A stretch of 64,000 nt of DNA from Pochonia chlamydosporia 170 (taxonomy: Eukaryota > Ascomycota > Sordariomycetes > Hypocreales > Clavicipitaceae), in the NCBI RefSeq assembly GCF_001653235.2, contig NC_035790.1, forward strand, positions 3,720,001 through 3,784,000, read 5' to 3'. Shown here in pieces: positions 45,254-55,970 of this stretch; the first letter of the stretch is position 1, and every line of letters starts with the position of its first letter. Position numbers and translations under genes: made by a program. The notes beneath the pieces were generated by a model. That model worked only from the letters and a program-made list of their open reading frames with translations, was not told where the DNA came from and searched no databases.

Positions 45254-46570
45254 GATGAATGGATGCTGAACAGACTGGAAATCTGGTGCTGGCTGGAATA
45301 ATGTGGAAGAGGATGATGAGATGGAGGGGTTCACGTTTCTCTGGAGTCTGGAGTCGTTGACCGACTTAAAAATAAGCTGCTGGCTACACCAGAGTGCCGA
45401 AAGCGGAGCCAACTTTTCAGTGACTCAAGAAAACAGCCTCTTATCTTGTCGACCCGCACATTTATTCCACGGGGACATGGAAGAATAAAACAAAGAGCGC
45501 CTCTTGGTGGCTTTACCTCAATCACCGGCTCTTGGCCCGCGTGGATGGCACTGACTGCCAAGCTTTACTTTTATTTGGTTGCATTGATACAAGACGCTTA
45601 CAGTCGGCGAAGACATCATGTTGAAGGGCCGGACGTCTGAGATAAAGGCTACACTAACGCAAACAATTGCACGCCCATCACATCAATTGAACAAAATCAA
45701 GACGAATTGCTACGGTGGTATGCTCCAATGGCTTGAAATGACTGCCGTTGGGTAATTGGGACCAGCGGTGAAGTTTTTGTTGGATTGACTGCATGCAGGA
45801 AAATATTTCCAAAGCTGTGACTCCCGACCCCGCGGTCGGGGATCTGCTATCAAACTGGTTGGGTGGGGGGGGAATGGATGCTTGCGCACGGACCAGCTGA
45901 AGTGATGTGTTCTGACTGGTACGTATCTTGGTACTCTCCAGCTTCTGGATGACATCGGTGAGGTCAAGGTCAATTCAGAGCTGCCATGAAATAGCAACTA
46001 CTCAGGATTTAAGGAGAAAATATGCGGCGAAATACAGGCTCATAGGTTAACATGTTGACGCTCGCATGCACTCCCTGGAGCAATTTTTACTTCATGCCGA
46101 TTGGATGTATCCGTGCAGATATTGTTTTACAATCCCCACCAGCCCGCTGCCGCCAATCGGCCATTTCTTTCCGTCGTTGTCCCTACTTCATTTTATACTT
46201 GAAACACAAGCTATTGCCACTTTTAAATCTACGAGAACAATTCTCCGTCGATATATGGACAATCAATCGAGTTGGCTCCCGTTTCATCTACATACATGTA
46301 ATTGACGTTATTTTGGCACTGGACACAATGACATCACAGTCCCCCGGAATCATGCAGAGTAAATCCAACATCAAGTTGTTATTATGGTCTAGTAGTTGCT
46401 AATAAGAAAGAATCATTACACGCCTGGTGCCCAGATAAAAAGGAAATGTAGAGATTGTGTTCCGTGCCACCATCCAAAGGAATGTCTTCACCCAAACTAG
46501 CCAAGTGTATGTTAGCAACGTCTTTATTACTGTAAACATTCAATAGCAAACTTACTGTCCAGGAACCATC
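45254..46570. other. Intergenic, ARG1 promoter side
   Basis: About 1.3 kb with the TGACTCA box at 45421-45427 and no supported gene. Confidence 0.5.
45421..45427. promoter_or_regulatory. CPC1/Gcn4-type box TGACTCA upstream of ARG1
   Basis: Perfect palindromic site 168 bp before the ARG1 start. ARG1-type genes are classic cross-pathway-control targets, so this is likely functional. Confidence 0.65.
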
Positions 46571-46936
46571 TTAGTTCTGCTTCTTATTGGCACCACCGCC
46601 CATAAGATCTCCAGCAATCTTCGTAGCGTCTCCGGGAAGCTGCCCAGCAACCTTCATAGCGTCGCCAACAGCACCAGTAACTGCCTCGGCTGGCTTTCCG
46701 GAAAGCAGCTTGCCAATTGCATCACCCGGGGTGTTGAGAATAGCATCACCGATCTTGAAGAGCTCGGCAACAGTTCCCTGGACAGCGTCGGCGGCTCCGT
46801 TGGCGGCCTTGGAGCCACTGCCGCCGCCGGGTGCCAAACCCCCAAGGTTGGTCTCGCGTTTGGCGGGCTCGGCGGCGGGAGCGGCCGCAACAAGGCTGAC
46901 CGTGGCGATGATGGCGGAGATGATGGAGGTTCTCAT
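46571..46936 (-). CDS. Small secreted Ala/Gly-rich protein
   Basis: Single exon, 121 aa. Residues 1-20 (MRTSIISAIIATVSLVAAAP) are a signal peptide; PAAEPAKR then gives a Kex2-type KR cleavage site, so the mature chain would start near ETNLGG. The remainder has a Gly/Ser linker and repeated short GDA units (KIGDAI, PGDAIGK, VGDAMKV, PGDATKI) in an amphipathic, Ala-rich context, then a basic tail NKKQN. No cysteines, so it is not a typical disulfide-rich effector. No family recognised. It could be a surface-active or wall-associated peptide; that is a guess from composition. Confidence 0.7.
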   Translation of the reverse strand: MRTSIISAIIATVSLVAAAPAAEPAKRETNLGGLAPGGGSGSKAANGAADAVQGTVAELFKIGDAILNTPGDAIGKLLSGKPAEAVTGAVGDAMKVAGQLPGDATKIAGDLMGGGANKKQN

Positions 46937-49005
46937 TTTGGTGGAAGTGGATTAATTGTATTAAAGAGAGTTGATGAGCACTGGGCTGGTATTGTATTAA
47001 AAGTGGAAGATGAAGTGAAGTGAAAGTTGGCTGATGAGAAACTGCGAGATTGAGAGGTGAAGTCAAAGCATTAAATATACAAACCAAACACCTGCTATCG
47101 GACATTTTGTAATTTAAAAGTCCGGAAACATAGATGATATGGACCAAACGAGTAGATCCCCCTTGTGTGGCTCGCCTGAGGTAGCCGCAGAAACATGGCG
47201 TGTTTCCATACCATACCATGATGCACGATTCAGAGCTACACGGCTATTCCCATTTGTTTAGCATAATCGAGAGGCTCGAGCCCTCAGATCAGCAACAATG
47301 ACCAGATGGGTTACATGCGGGCTGACGGGGAAGCAAGAGTTGCATAGACAGGTAGATCCAGGACGAACCTCAAACATGGGGCTGAAAGAGGAGACGATAA
47401 CCGGTTGCGATCCGTGTAATTTGTCTTTATGTGAAGCTTAAACTGGTATCGGCGGTGCCTTGAGTTGAAGACTCAATGCGCCCTGCGTCCAGGCCAAGGG
47501 TAGATCCATTTCGAGCATAAACTCGAGTGGTTCGTTTCAGAAAACGTCCAAACTCACCGACACAAGTGGAATACAAGCGTCACCTGGAACCTGGAACCGA
47601 AAGGGGCGCTGTAACTCAACGTCCAAATCGGTTCATGTGGGTCGGCTGTGCCTGGCTGGGCAAGGTTGAGCCTTGTCGTGACCCTGGTCGTCTTCGGCGG
47701 TTGGCTATTTTGACCATCGCCATGTTGTATTCTGACGGTGTTGTGTAGGTGAGGTGATCCGACCTTGAGAGCCCGTGTGATGAATTTGCCTGTTTATTTG
47801 CAGTCTGGTTGTAGAAGTCAGAAACACCAGACGGGATTCGGCCTCGAGGTCGAACGGAAAGGAAACATCGAAGCAACAATCAGGGAAGGAGCAGCCGTGC
47901 ACTATCCGCGGCCAATCAATTTCTTAGATAGATTATCTGCACGATCGATGCACATGGGAGAATGCAACCCTGGCTCCTAATTACTTCTCCTTTACTTTCG
48001 CCTGTCTGCTGAATTTATTATGGCTTCAATATTGCATGGTAGTGTATCACCGCACGTCTTCAGTAATCTTCAACGGAACCTCTAATCCCCACGGCAGCAC
48101 TTTGCCCTACGAGACCTCATGCATCCAATCATGCATTGTCCTCGTTAGCCCCTGAGAAGATGCAACTACTGAACACCTTGTTCAATAACTTTACTTGATA
48201 CAACTTCTACATCTCCTTACTATCGCGCAATTATCCGATCGTGTCCGGAATCCGGAAATCGACACTATCACATGCCGTGCGTCTGATAATCTCCGGTCCC
48301 TCATCAATCCCAAGCTCCGCCGGGACGAAGCGCCGCAGATCGCACCACATCGCTCAGAAACAATAATACGAAAAGACAAAACAAGCTAAAACACACCCAG
48401 AACCTCCTTTGGGAGGAAAACGGTGCCATTTTCTAGTACAGCCCTCTTTTTTTACCCTCTTAAACAGCCCATTTGGGTGGTAAATGCGAGCATGTCCAAA
48501 GTTTGGTAGCGACCTGACCCTTGTCGTTTGGAGGTCTGATCGTTCACGTTTCAGGCGTCCCATCAAATACCGACTTGCTACTATTCCCTTTTCAGGATAT
48601 CCTGACTTTGAGCTCCGCTGTCCTGCTACGGTGACATGGCCAATGTTCGACGTGCAGGCTGAATCTCTTGGCTGGCTGTTTGGAAATGTTCGGCGTTGAG
48701 GTTGTCGATCCCAGCTGGGGACCATATGAGCCAGCTTATCGTGGATTGACGACTTTCATGGCCCGTCTGGGCACGACCTTGCAATTTTACTCGGTCGTTA
48801 CTGGGGTTATCTCGGATGTAATTCTTGCTGCAACTAGGTCCAGTCCTTCCATGCTTACAGACTATATATTCCTCCACGATCCCATCCATCACATACCGCC
48901 TCATCCCCAACACTCTCACTCAGTCTATTCGTTCGTTTGTTCTCTTCATTTACAGTCCCGGTGACTTTCATATAACTTTTAAATCTAATAACCCTCTTTA
49001 ACACA
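46937..49005. other. Intergenic, no gene recognised
   Basis: About 2.1 kb between two divergent secreted-protein genes. Frames of up to 123 codons exist but none has family resemblance. Confidence 0.5.
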
Positions 49006-50030
49006 ATGCGTTACTCTCTTATTTTCTCCGCCCTAGCAGCCACCACTGTCTCCGGACACGGGCTCATTCGCTCCGTCGAAGGCACAAATGGCGTATCCAT
49101 GCCGGGCCTGACCGGTAAGACTTCACTTCCTCACCTCAATTCTCCATACTAACTATTGCAAAAGTCGCTGACGGCACTCCCCGCGACTGTGTCGTCAACG
49201 CCTGCGGCGCACAAGCTGACACCGGCATCATCCGTGACAACGAAATCGCCACTGGTAAAGTCGGTCCCCTTGGCATGACCCAAGGAAACGGCAAGGTCGA
49301 TGCCGCCGCCGTCATCGCCAACTTCATGGGTAAAGGGTCTGCTCCGTCCAAGAACAAGGGCGCCGCCAGCTCCGTCGGCGTGGAAGATGACCTCAAGGGT
49401 CTTGAGACTGCCAAGCAGCGCCGCGAGGAGCACAAGCGCCAGATGAATGACCTCTTCAAAGGTATTGCGAACTTGCCTATCGTTGGAGGCTTGGGCCTGG
49501 GTGGCACGAGAAAGACATTCCCTGTTGAGACTATGAATGAGGATATGCGTGGGCAGGGTGCAGAGAAGGGTCTACCTACGTCTGATGATAAGGGGGTTGT
49601 CAACTTGGTGTACCGACAGGTTAGTCTCCGAACACAAAGCCATGAAAATGTACTGACTGTGTTTGTCTAGATCAATCAGGATGGTGCTGGTCCCTTGACT
49701 GCTGCTATTGATGGTACATCTGGTGGTACTGACCCCAACGCCTTCAAGACTGCCAAGGTCATCCTCGATGCCCCTGGATCTGGTATCTCTGGTCTGTCGA
49801 TCGCTACTAATACCGACTTTCCTATTCAAGTTCAGATGCCGGAGGGCATGACCTGCCAGGGTGAGGTTGCTGGTGTCAAGAACGTATGCATCGTGCGCGT
49901 CCGCAACCAGGCTCTTGCTGGACCTTTTGGTGGTAGCGGAGCCTTTGTTCAGAGCAAAGCGAGTCGCAAGCGTGCTGTTGCTTATCGTCTTCGAAAGCGC
50001 ATGGAGATTGGTGGCCATAAGAGCGAGTAA
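49006..50030 (+). CDS. Egh16-like (MAS3/GAS-type) secreted protein
   Basis: Three exons, 49006-49114, 49165-49619 and 49671-50030, 307 aa. Residues 1-17 are a signal peptide; cleavage after VSG would expose His18 (HGLIRSVEG). The hallmarks of the gEgh16/MAS3 family are present: NGVSMPGLTVADGTPRDC, ACGAQADTGIIRDNEI, LGMTQGNGKVDAA, DGAGPLTAAIDGTSGGTDP, DFPIQVQMPEGMTC and RNQALAGPFGGSGAFVQS. Family members are secreted during infection structure formation in plant- and insect-associated fungi; the biochemical activity is not established. The C-terminus is basic (RKRAVAYRLRKRMEIGGHK). It is a normal-length, intact member. Its neighbour on the left is the small secreted protein gene, transcribed away from it. 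Confidence 0.92.
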
Positions 50031-50254
50031 GGTATAAGGCGGTGTTGAGTTGGCATGTACGCGTGCAAATAGCAACCCACGAGAGTAATTCGTCCACTCA
50101 TTCTAGATTTTTACAAATGGTTAATATAGTCAATCACAATAAACTGCATCAAGGATAAACGCAATCGTACAAGAAGGTCAAAATAGTCATTTTCAAAGAC
50201 CGCGAGACATAAACGTTGGCCCAACAAGTATTTAAATTTTATTCCATAACACCT

Positions 50255-50400
50255 CTATATATCTACCAAGTAATCCTCCTCCTCCCCTCCCTGACCAGGA
50301 TGAAATACACAATCAATCCCATGAAAAGTATTATCATTCGCCATAATCACCCGATGATCCGCACCACACTCATAGCAAAACTGGAATTTACACCGCAGAC
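50255..50400 (-). other. Alternative last exon B of the RBR gene
   Basis: Acceptor GGTAG after branch GCTGAC; same phase as exon A, also completing a Cys codon. It encodes LRCKFQFCYECGADHR...HGIDCVFHPG and an acidic tail, with stop at 50255. It supplies a different set of RING2 ligands. Confidence 0.75.
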
Positions 50401-52520
50401 CTACCGAAACCGTCAGCATCATTCCCTACTTACAACACACAACCCCGTCACTCGCTCCCCTTGATGCAAAAGATGCTATGGCGACCAGTCCACGTCTCGC
50501 TGCACGACCAGCAAAATTCATGGGAGCACTGAATGCCTGTAACGAGTTGGCATGGTGTTTGGGGCAAAAACAACATCCTCGGTATACCGCTCAAGAACAC
50601 TTACACGTCATATGGGAACTAACAACATTGAAGTCAGCACCTCATCTTCACACCAGGAAACTAAACTCACCATCCATCGAACTTCTGAATCGCCCATCCA
50701 CACCCAGGACAAGGCTTTGCAACCTTCCTCACCACCTCCAAACTCCGCTCATCCTCTTTCCTCCTCCTCGCGATAATCTTCCTCGCCATATCCGCCGCCT
50801 TGCGCACCCTCTCCACCTCTTCACTCTGCCTAGCTTCCCGCTTCTCACTCTCCGTCTTATCATGCGCAAGCGTATCCCTTACCAACGCCCGTGTCGCATC
50901 ATCGTTCGAAATCTCAAAACTCTCAGGATCAGCAAGAAGACTGTCGTACTGGGCGCACGTCAGATTCTCATGCCATGAGATCTGGTGCGTAAAACAGCTT
51001 TTGTGCCCGCAGTGCAGACACGTAACGAGGGGGGAGGAAGGATCGTGGATTTGGCCCGAGCCGCAGGGGGAAGTGCACCAGATGAAGTTGGGGGATTGGG
51101 ACATGGCTGCCCTCATGGCGAGTTGCTCATATCTACTTCCATTAGCTGCGTCTAAGGACTCTGGGGAGGTATATACCTTAGAAAAGTGATGACGTCTGCG
51201 TATCGTTGGATGTCCGCATAATCGAGGTATGCTCTGCACTCTGCGCACCGGACCTCTGTCCACATCTTGCTCTCCAAGTCGGATTTGATGGAGGAGCTGA
51301 CGCATTCTAGACATGTCTGGGGGGGGGTGTGTGCACGAGGCAGTGACTGTGAAGCGGGGGAACTGATCAACGGCTTTGGTGACGGTGCATATTTTGCATT
51401 CTTGATGCCCGGATAGATGCTCCCGGGGGAGTCGTTGGCGAGAGACGACGATGTTGGAGCCGTTGACTTGGTATCGTTGGCCGAAGCTAGTGGGAGTTTT
51501 AGCTCGTGAATGTTTGTTATCCTGCCGGTTCTTCGCCTTGGGAGCCACCTGGCGTATGAGGAGGGATAGAAGGGTATGCGATTAGGGTGCCTACCTGAAT
51601 TCATCCGCTGCGTCTTGGCCCTCGGTTTGGTTTAGGTGCCGTAGGTAGGTTATTGTCATGGAGTGGTTTTGCTTTTCTAACAGGGCAACGTACGGGTTTA
51701 GATTGTCCTGTTGCTCTGTTGTCGGTTCCTGTTCTGAGCTTGGTTGCGGTTCAGTTTCGGAACTGGGTTGTGTCTGTGGTGTCTCTTCCAAGTCGAATCC
51801 GGCTAGTATTGATGCTGAAATTGGCGCGTATCCCGGTTTCAAGGTAGGTGGCATGATATCCTCAGCTTTTGTTGACAATGACACGACGCCTGGTTCAGCT
51901 TCTGGTTCCGGAACCTCAGTCTTCTCAACATGTGTGTCTTCTGTTGCCCTGGCATCAACTCCAGAGCCGGAATTCTGAATATCTTTTTGTTCCAAATCTG
52001 AAGTGACTTCTTTATTCGATACAACATTAGTCTCATCCTGCTCAGGTTGTTCCTCATCCGCATTTTTATCTTCCTCGTCCGTTTCCTCATCATCAACCAG
52101 CCAAATCGACTCGTCGTCTCCTCCAAACCCTTGCATAATGGAAGCGTTTACGCGCCCATAGTACGAAGCCGGTTGACTCAGAATATTTCCTCTCAGCATG
52201 GAAGCTTCCGCAAATGGTACATATTTGGAAGCATAAGGATCCGGTTCTTGGGCGGCGGGTGCAGTCTCTGGTTCTGGACTTGGCTCCGGCTGCAGCTCTA
52301 CTTCTGTCTCCGACTCCGATGGTTGGGCTTGAAGAAGTTCTTCGATATCGGGTGGTACCAAATCGCGCAGAGAGCTTCGTACGGACACTGCAGACGATTC
52401 CGTTGATGGTGGAGGTATTGATTCAATCGTAGTCGGTTGCAAAGTCTCGTCTGAAGGGAATTTCTGAGACCTACCCTTGCGGAACGCAGCTTCGGCCTTT
52501 TTCTTAAAGGACCGCAGCAT
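50255..52520 (-). CDS. RBR (RING-IBR-RING) E3 ubiquitin ligase with two alternative last exons and a frame break
   Basis: Minus-strand exons: 52520-51595, 51486-51177, 51132-50671, a 14-nt microexon 50618-50605, then either 50536-50448 (A) or 50400-50255 (B). The first about 300 residues are acidic and Glu/Pro/Ser-rich, and include two related units (YAPISASILAGF, YYGRVNASIMQGF). RING1 starts ECKICTVTKAV...SCTHPP and continues QTCLEC...VRCAEC, but a C9 run between the halves is one base too long, so the frame breaks there. IBR is WCTSPCGSG...CLHCGHKSCF...CAQY. RING2 is CPGCGWAIQKFDGCSHMTC, with the presumed catalytic Cys codon split by the microexon boundary. RBR ligases pass ubiquitin through that Cys. 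The first exon join uses the acceptor at 51487, which puts RING1 in frame; an upstream acceptor leads to another open frame without the first half of RING1. The ATG at 52520 is used because the frame above has only TTG. Confidence 0.82.
50448..50536 (-). other. Alternative last exon A of the RBR gene
   Basis: Acceptor TTACAG; the first two bases complete a Cys codon with the microexon. It encodes IQCSHEFCWSCSETW...RHSIFC and stops at 50448. It supplies the remaining zinc ligands of RING2. Confidence 0.75.
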
Positions 52521-53182
52521 GACGGGCAAGTTGCAACAGCAGTTAATTGTGAAGTTGATTTGCTCCTCACAAAGTCATTTTGTCTTGGGAAGACAGTCGA
52601 CGAGAAGTATTAGATACAGAGCCTGAAGGAGAAGTCGGTATTCCCGATGTCACCTGATAGATTGGCTTTCTGAGTAAAACTAGAGTATTCATTACAGGCT
52701 AGGACGAATATGCCCAAATTCTTGGCTATTCGCGCTTCCATGGGAGTAATGTGCTGCTGCGCCTCTATTCCAGCCGCAAGTCTTGGACTCACACCAAGGC
52801 GTCTGAGCCGCATTAGGCATCCTTGACAGGGTCGACTGATACGAGACATGCTTGTCTGCATGTATGTACCTCTACTTTTTGCTCGCCTCACTTTAAATTT
52901 GAGTTTGTTGCTGCCTTTGTCCATTTTTATCCTGTCTCAGTCTATGCAGAGCCGCATACACGACAATCTCATGTGATGGACCCTTGCCTAGGATGCCCTG
53001 AGATGCGGAGAGGGGACAACTCAGTATCATGTTGATTAAGGTTGACTTATACGGAAACCTCGGTGAACGTCTGGGCAAAATGACGCCTATCAAATCAACT
53101 CATTATTACAGAGTACAAGCTTACACCAAAACATCAACACCACAAACAAGCCCATCCATCACGCCTCAATACCACAACATCA
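52521..53182. other. Intergenic between tandem minus-strand genes
   Basis: Promoter of the RBR gene. A 104-codon minus frame (52924-52610) is present but is not recognised and lacks support. Confidence 0.4.
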
Positions 53183-54920
53183 TCACCATCGAAAGTTTGA
53201 AACCCAAGAACCACCCTCACTCTTCACCCCAAGCAAACACCCACACAAAGTAGCATCTCCCTCCTCCAAAAACCTCCTCCTCTTCTCCTCCGGCCCCCAC
53301 GCCACCAACATCTGCTGCCTCCTCACCACCACGGGCTCCTTAATCGCATCCCTCTGCCCAACCTGCCTCATCATCAGCGCCGGCACCACCGTACACACAT
53401 TCACCATGTGATGACGTAGTTCCGCCGTACTCGGCGCAGGATCCATCTTGGCCATGTTGAACACCTTTCTGTTCTGCAGGACATTCCTGCAATCCAACTT
53501 CCCTATGCTGTCGATAAACTCCACCGACGAGATGAGCTGGCCGCTCGATCCCCACGCCATGAACGGGTTAATGTCAAGGTAGAAATGGTGCGTAGACACC
53601 TGCAGCTTCTCGTAGAGCTTCATCGCAGGCGCTAAGCACTGCTCCTCGATGTCCTCGCAGAAGCGCTGGAAGCGGTCTTTCCGGCAGAAGATTCTGAGAG
53701 TCGTGCCGAGCTCGAGGGTGAGTTCCTGGCGACGTTTGTGGCGGACGTTGCGGAACTGGGGGGTCGATAGGATGGAGTTGTAGGCTTCTGCTGTCCAGTT
53801 TCTAACAGAGAATAAATCTTTTGGTCAAGTTAGTATTGGGTACGTTGGGAAGCAAGTGAATGAAGTGTACCTCTCTTTGGCTCAACAGCCGTTTGCATAA
53901 AGTTTTCGATATTGCTGATGATTTCGGTGTAGTTGTGGATAGAGCCGTACATGATCTTCTGGAAGATGTTGTCGTGGAGGAAGCGCATTATGATTCCTAC
54001 AATGACGTCTTCGTCTGTTTCTGGAACTGTAGTTGCGTTAATTAAATCGGGATGCTTTCTGATCGTCTTTTTGAACAACATGGCGTCCACTTGACGCTTT
54101 CTGGCGGCGCTGATGATTTCATCTACGCCTGATTCAGGATCTTCCAAGAAGGGCTCCATGATCTTTTGTACCCAATCTTGAACTTTTTCAACAAGATCAT
54201 CATACTCCTATACATCAGTTAGCAACTACTCTAATTGAGTTCAATCCAGAAACGGCTTACGCGCCCGACTTCCTCAGCGGTCAACTCCTTCCGATACGGC
54301 TGCAAACTGAAAATATGACTCTGCGCATCCCCCAGCTGCTCCTTCAAGAACCTCTTCTCGTCTCTCAACTTCTCAATCTCATCCGCCAACTTCTTCGTAT
54401 CCTTGGAAATGTCACTCATTCCATCATTGACCAACCGCTTCATCTCCTCCACCCTATCTGTCGCTCTTTCTGCCTTTTCTTCTGCAATTTGCCGCTCTCG
54501 CGTGAGAGAACTGATCGTCGCGTAGAGCTCTTGTATGAGTGTACTGTTGTTGCTTCCAAAGGCTGTGCTGGAAAAGTCTTCCATTTGGTCGAAGGTAGCT
54601 GTTTCGAAGCTTTTGGCACCGATGCTGGCTCGATCGGGCGATGTGTCTCTTGACCGGGGTTTTTCATCATCTTCGCGTGTGAGGGTTCCGGCATTCATGG
54701 GGATGCTGTATTTTCTGATGGGGATTTCTGGGACCTTGTCTGCTGATTCGTCTTCGTCTGATGGAAATTCCAGGAGATCTTCACTGGCGGTGTATTTGGG
54801 TGTGCTGTCCTTGATCTTGGGTGGTATGCTGGGGGCTTCCTTGGTCGTGTCTTTTTGACCATAAGTGGTTCCTAGACGCATGTTTTCTAGGGGAATGGTG
54901 CCTGCTGTTGCTCTCGCCAT
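53183..54920 (-). CDS. Conserved coiled-coil protein of unknown function
   Basis: Three exons on the minus strand: 54920-54261, 54207-53871 and 53817-53183; 543 aa. The ATG at 54920 is chosen; the frame above it has only a TTG. Residues about 1-120 are disordered and charged (LLEFPSDEDES, KPRSRDTSPDRAS). About 130-210 form a coiled coil (SLTRERQIAEEKAERATDRVEEMKRL in heptad-like order). The C-terminal half is globular, with FLHDNIFQKIMYGSIHNYTEIISN and RNWTAEAYNSIL, and resembles uncharacterised Pezizomycotina proteins that have no assigned activity. No membrane span or signal. Both introns have good TAACT branch sites and close in phase. Confidence 0.75.
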
Positions 54921-55970
54921 TTCCGTGCTTGAAGTGTCGTAACCTTCTGCTTTTTGGTGTTGAAAGGGCAAGAATTTACACCAGATAGTCAACTTAATTG
55001 GAATTGGACAGAAGCCGGATGTCTAGACTTGTCACAGCACACCATGCCTCGCATGATATCATGGCCAAGGCGTATTTGTTTGCAGCTCTGAGTTGCTGGC
55101 TGAGCTGAGCTGGAAATGAAGCGGCTAGCGCAGCTGTTGTGGCAGTGCGTCAATGTTGGATTCCGCACCAGGCATTCCATACTTCTAGTGCATTTCTAGT
55201 TTCCAGCCGCCTGCAGTTACGGGGAGTTTGACAAGGTGCTGCATGAATGTATCGGTACTTGGGTCATTCGGGCGGAACGACCATGTGTTGTTGTCCAGAT
55301 CTGCCTGGGATCACGGCCTCACTCCTCGGTCTACAAATCCGACATTCAGATACATCACTCTGACACAACATCAGACAATCTCCACACTTCAAATTCCTTC
55401 AATAGCACTGCCATTTTATGCAACCTTGGTCAATCACAAACCATGCCATTGAACCGCCGACATCCATCTTCATCAACAGCAGCATCACTCGTCCACCAAT
55501 TCTCATCCACCACCGCCCACCAGGCAGCAATAATGCAAGCCATTCAACCTTTCAGCCTCTCGTAAAACATAATCCCCAAGATAAGATATCCCTCGGTGAG
55601 GCTGACTGGCGCACCTCCGCCTGCACACCATACAACCCGAAAACTGCCTAATTAGGAAGTGGATCAAGGACTCCGGCTCCGCCATTCGCGGCTCCGATTC
55701 CGCCTTACCTACAAGCTGCGCCATCACCAACACCCAACTTCATGGTGGCCACCTGCAGCAAATAGGCTTCAGGCAGGCTATGAAGTTTGTAGCAAAATTT
55801 ACGAAGTAGACAACTGCCCGGTCCTTGATCGGCAGCTCCATGACCTCTCGAACTATTTACCGTGCCGTGACGACCGACACATCCATAAAGGATGTAAGTG
55901 ACCTGCCCCAGCAAATCCTCCGCATCCATCCATACCTTGCCCGGTTTCTACTTTCACGGTATTTGCAGCC
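54921..55970. other. Divergent promoter, coiled-coil and Hsp70-like genes
   Basis: About 1 kb; no supported coding frame. No consensus heat-shock element recognised by eye. Confidence 0.45.

Noticed and set aside
52610..52924. 104-codon minus frame between the RBR and coiled-coil genes
   Set aside because: It starts with ATG and has a CQGC motif, but no family is recognised and it may lie in the RBR leader. Not enough support to call a gene.
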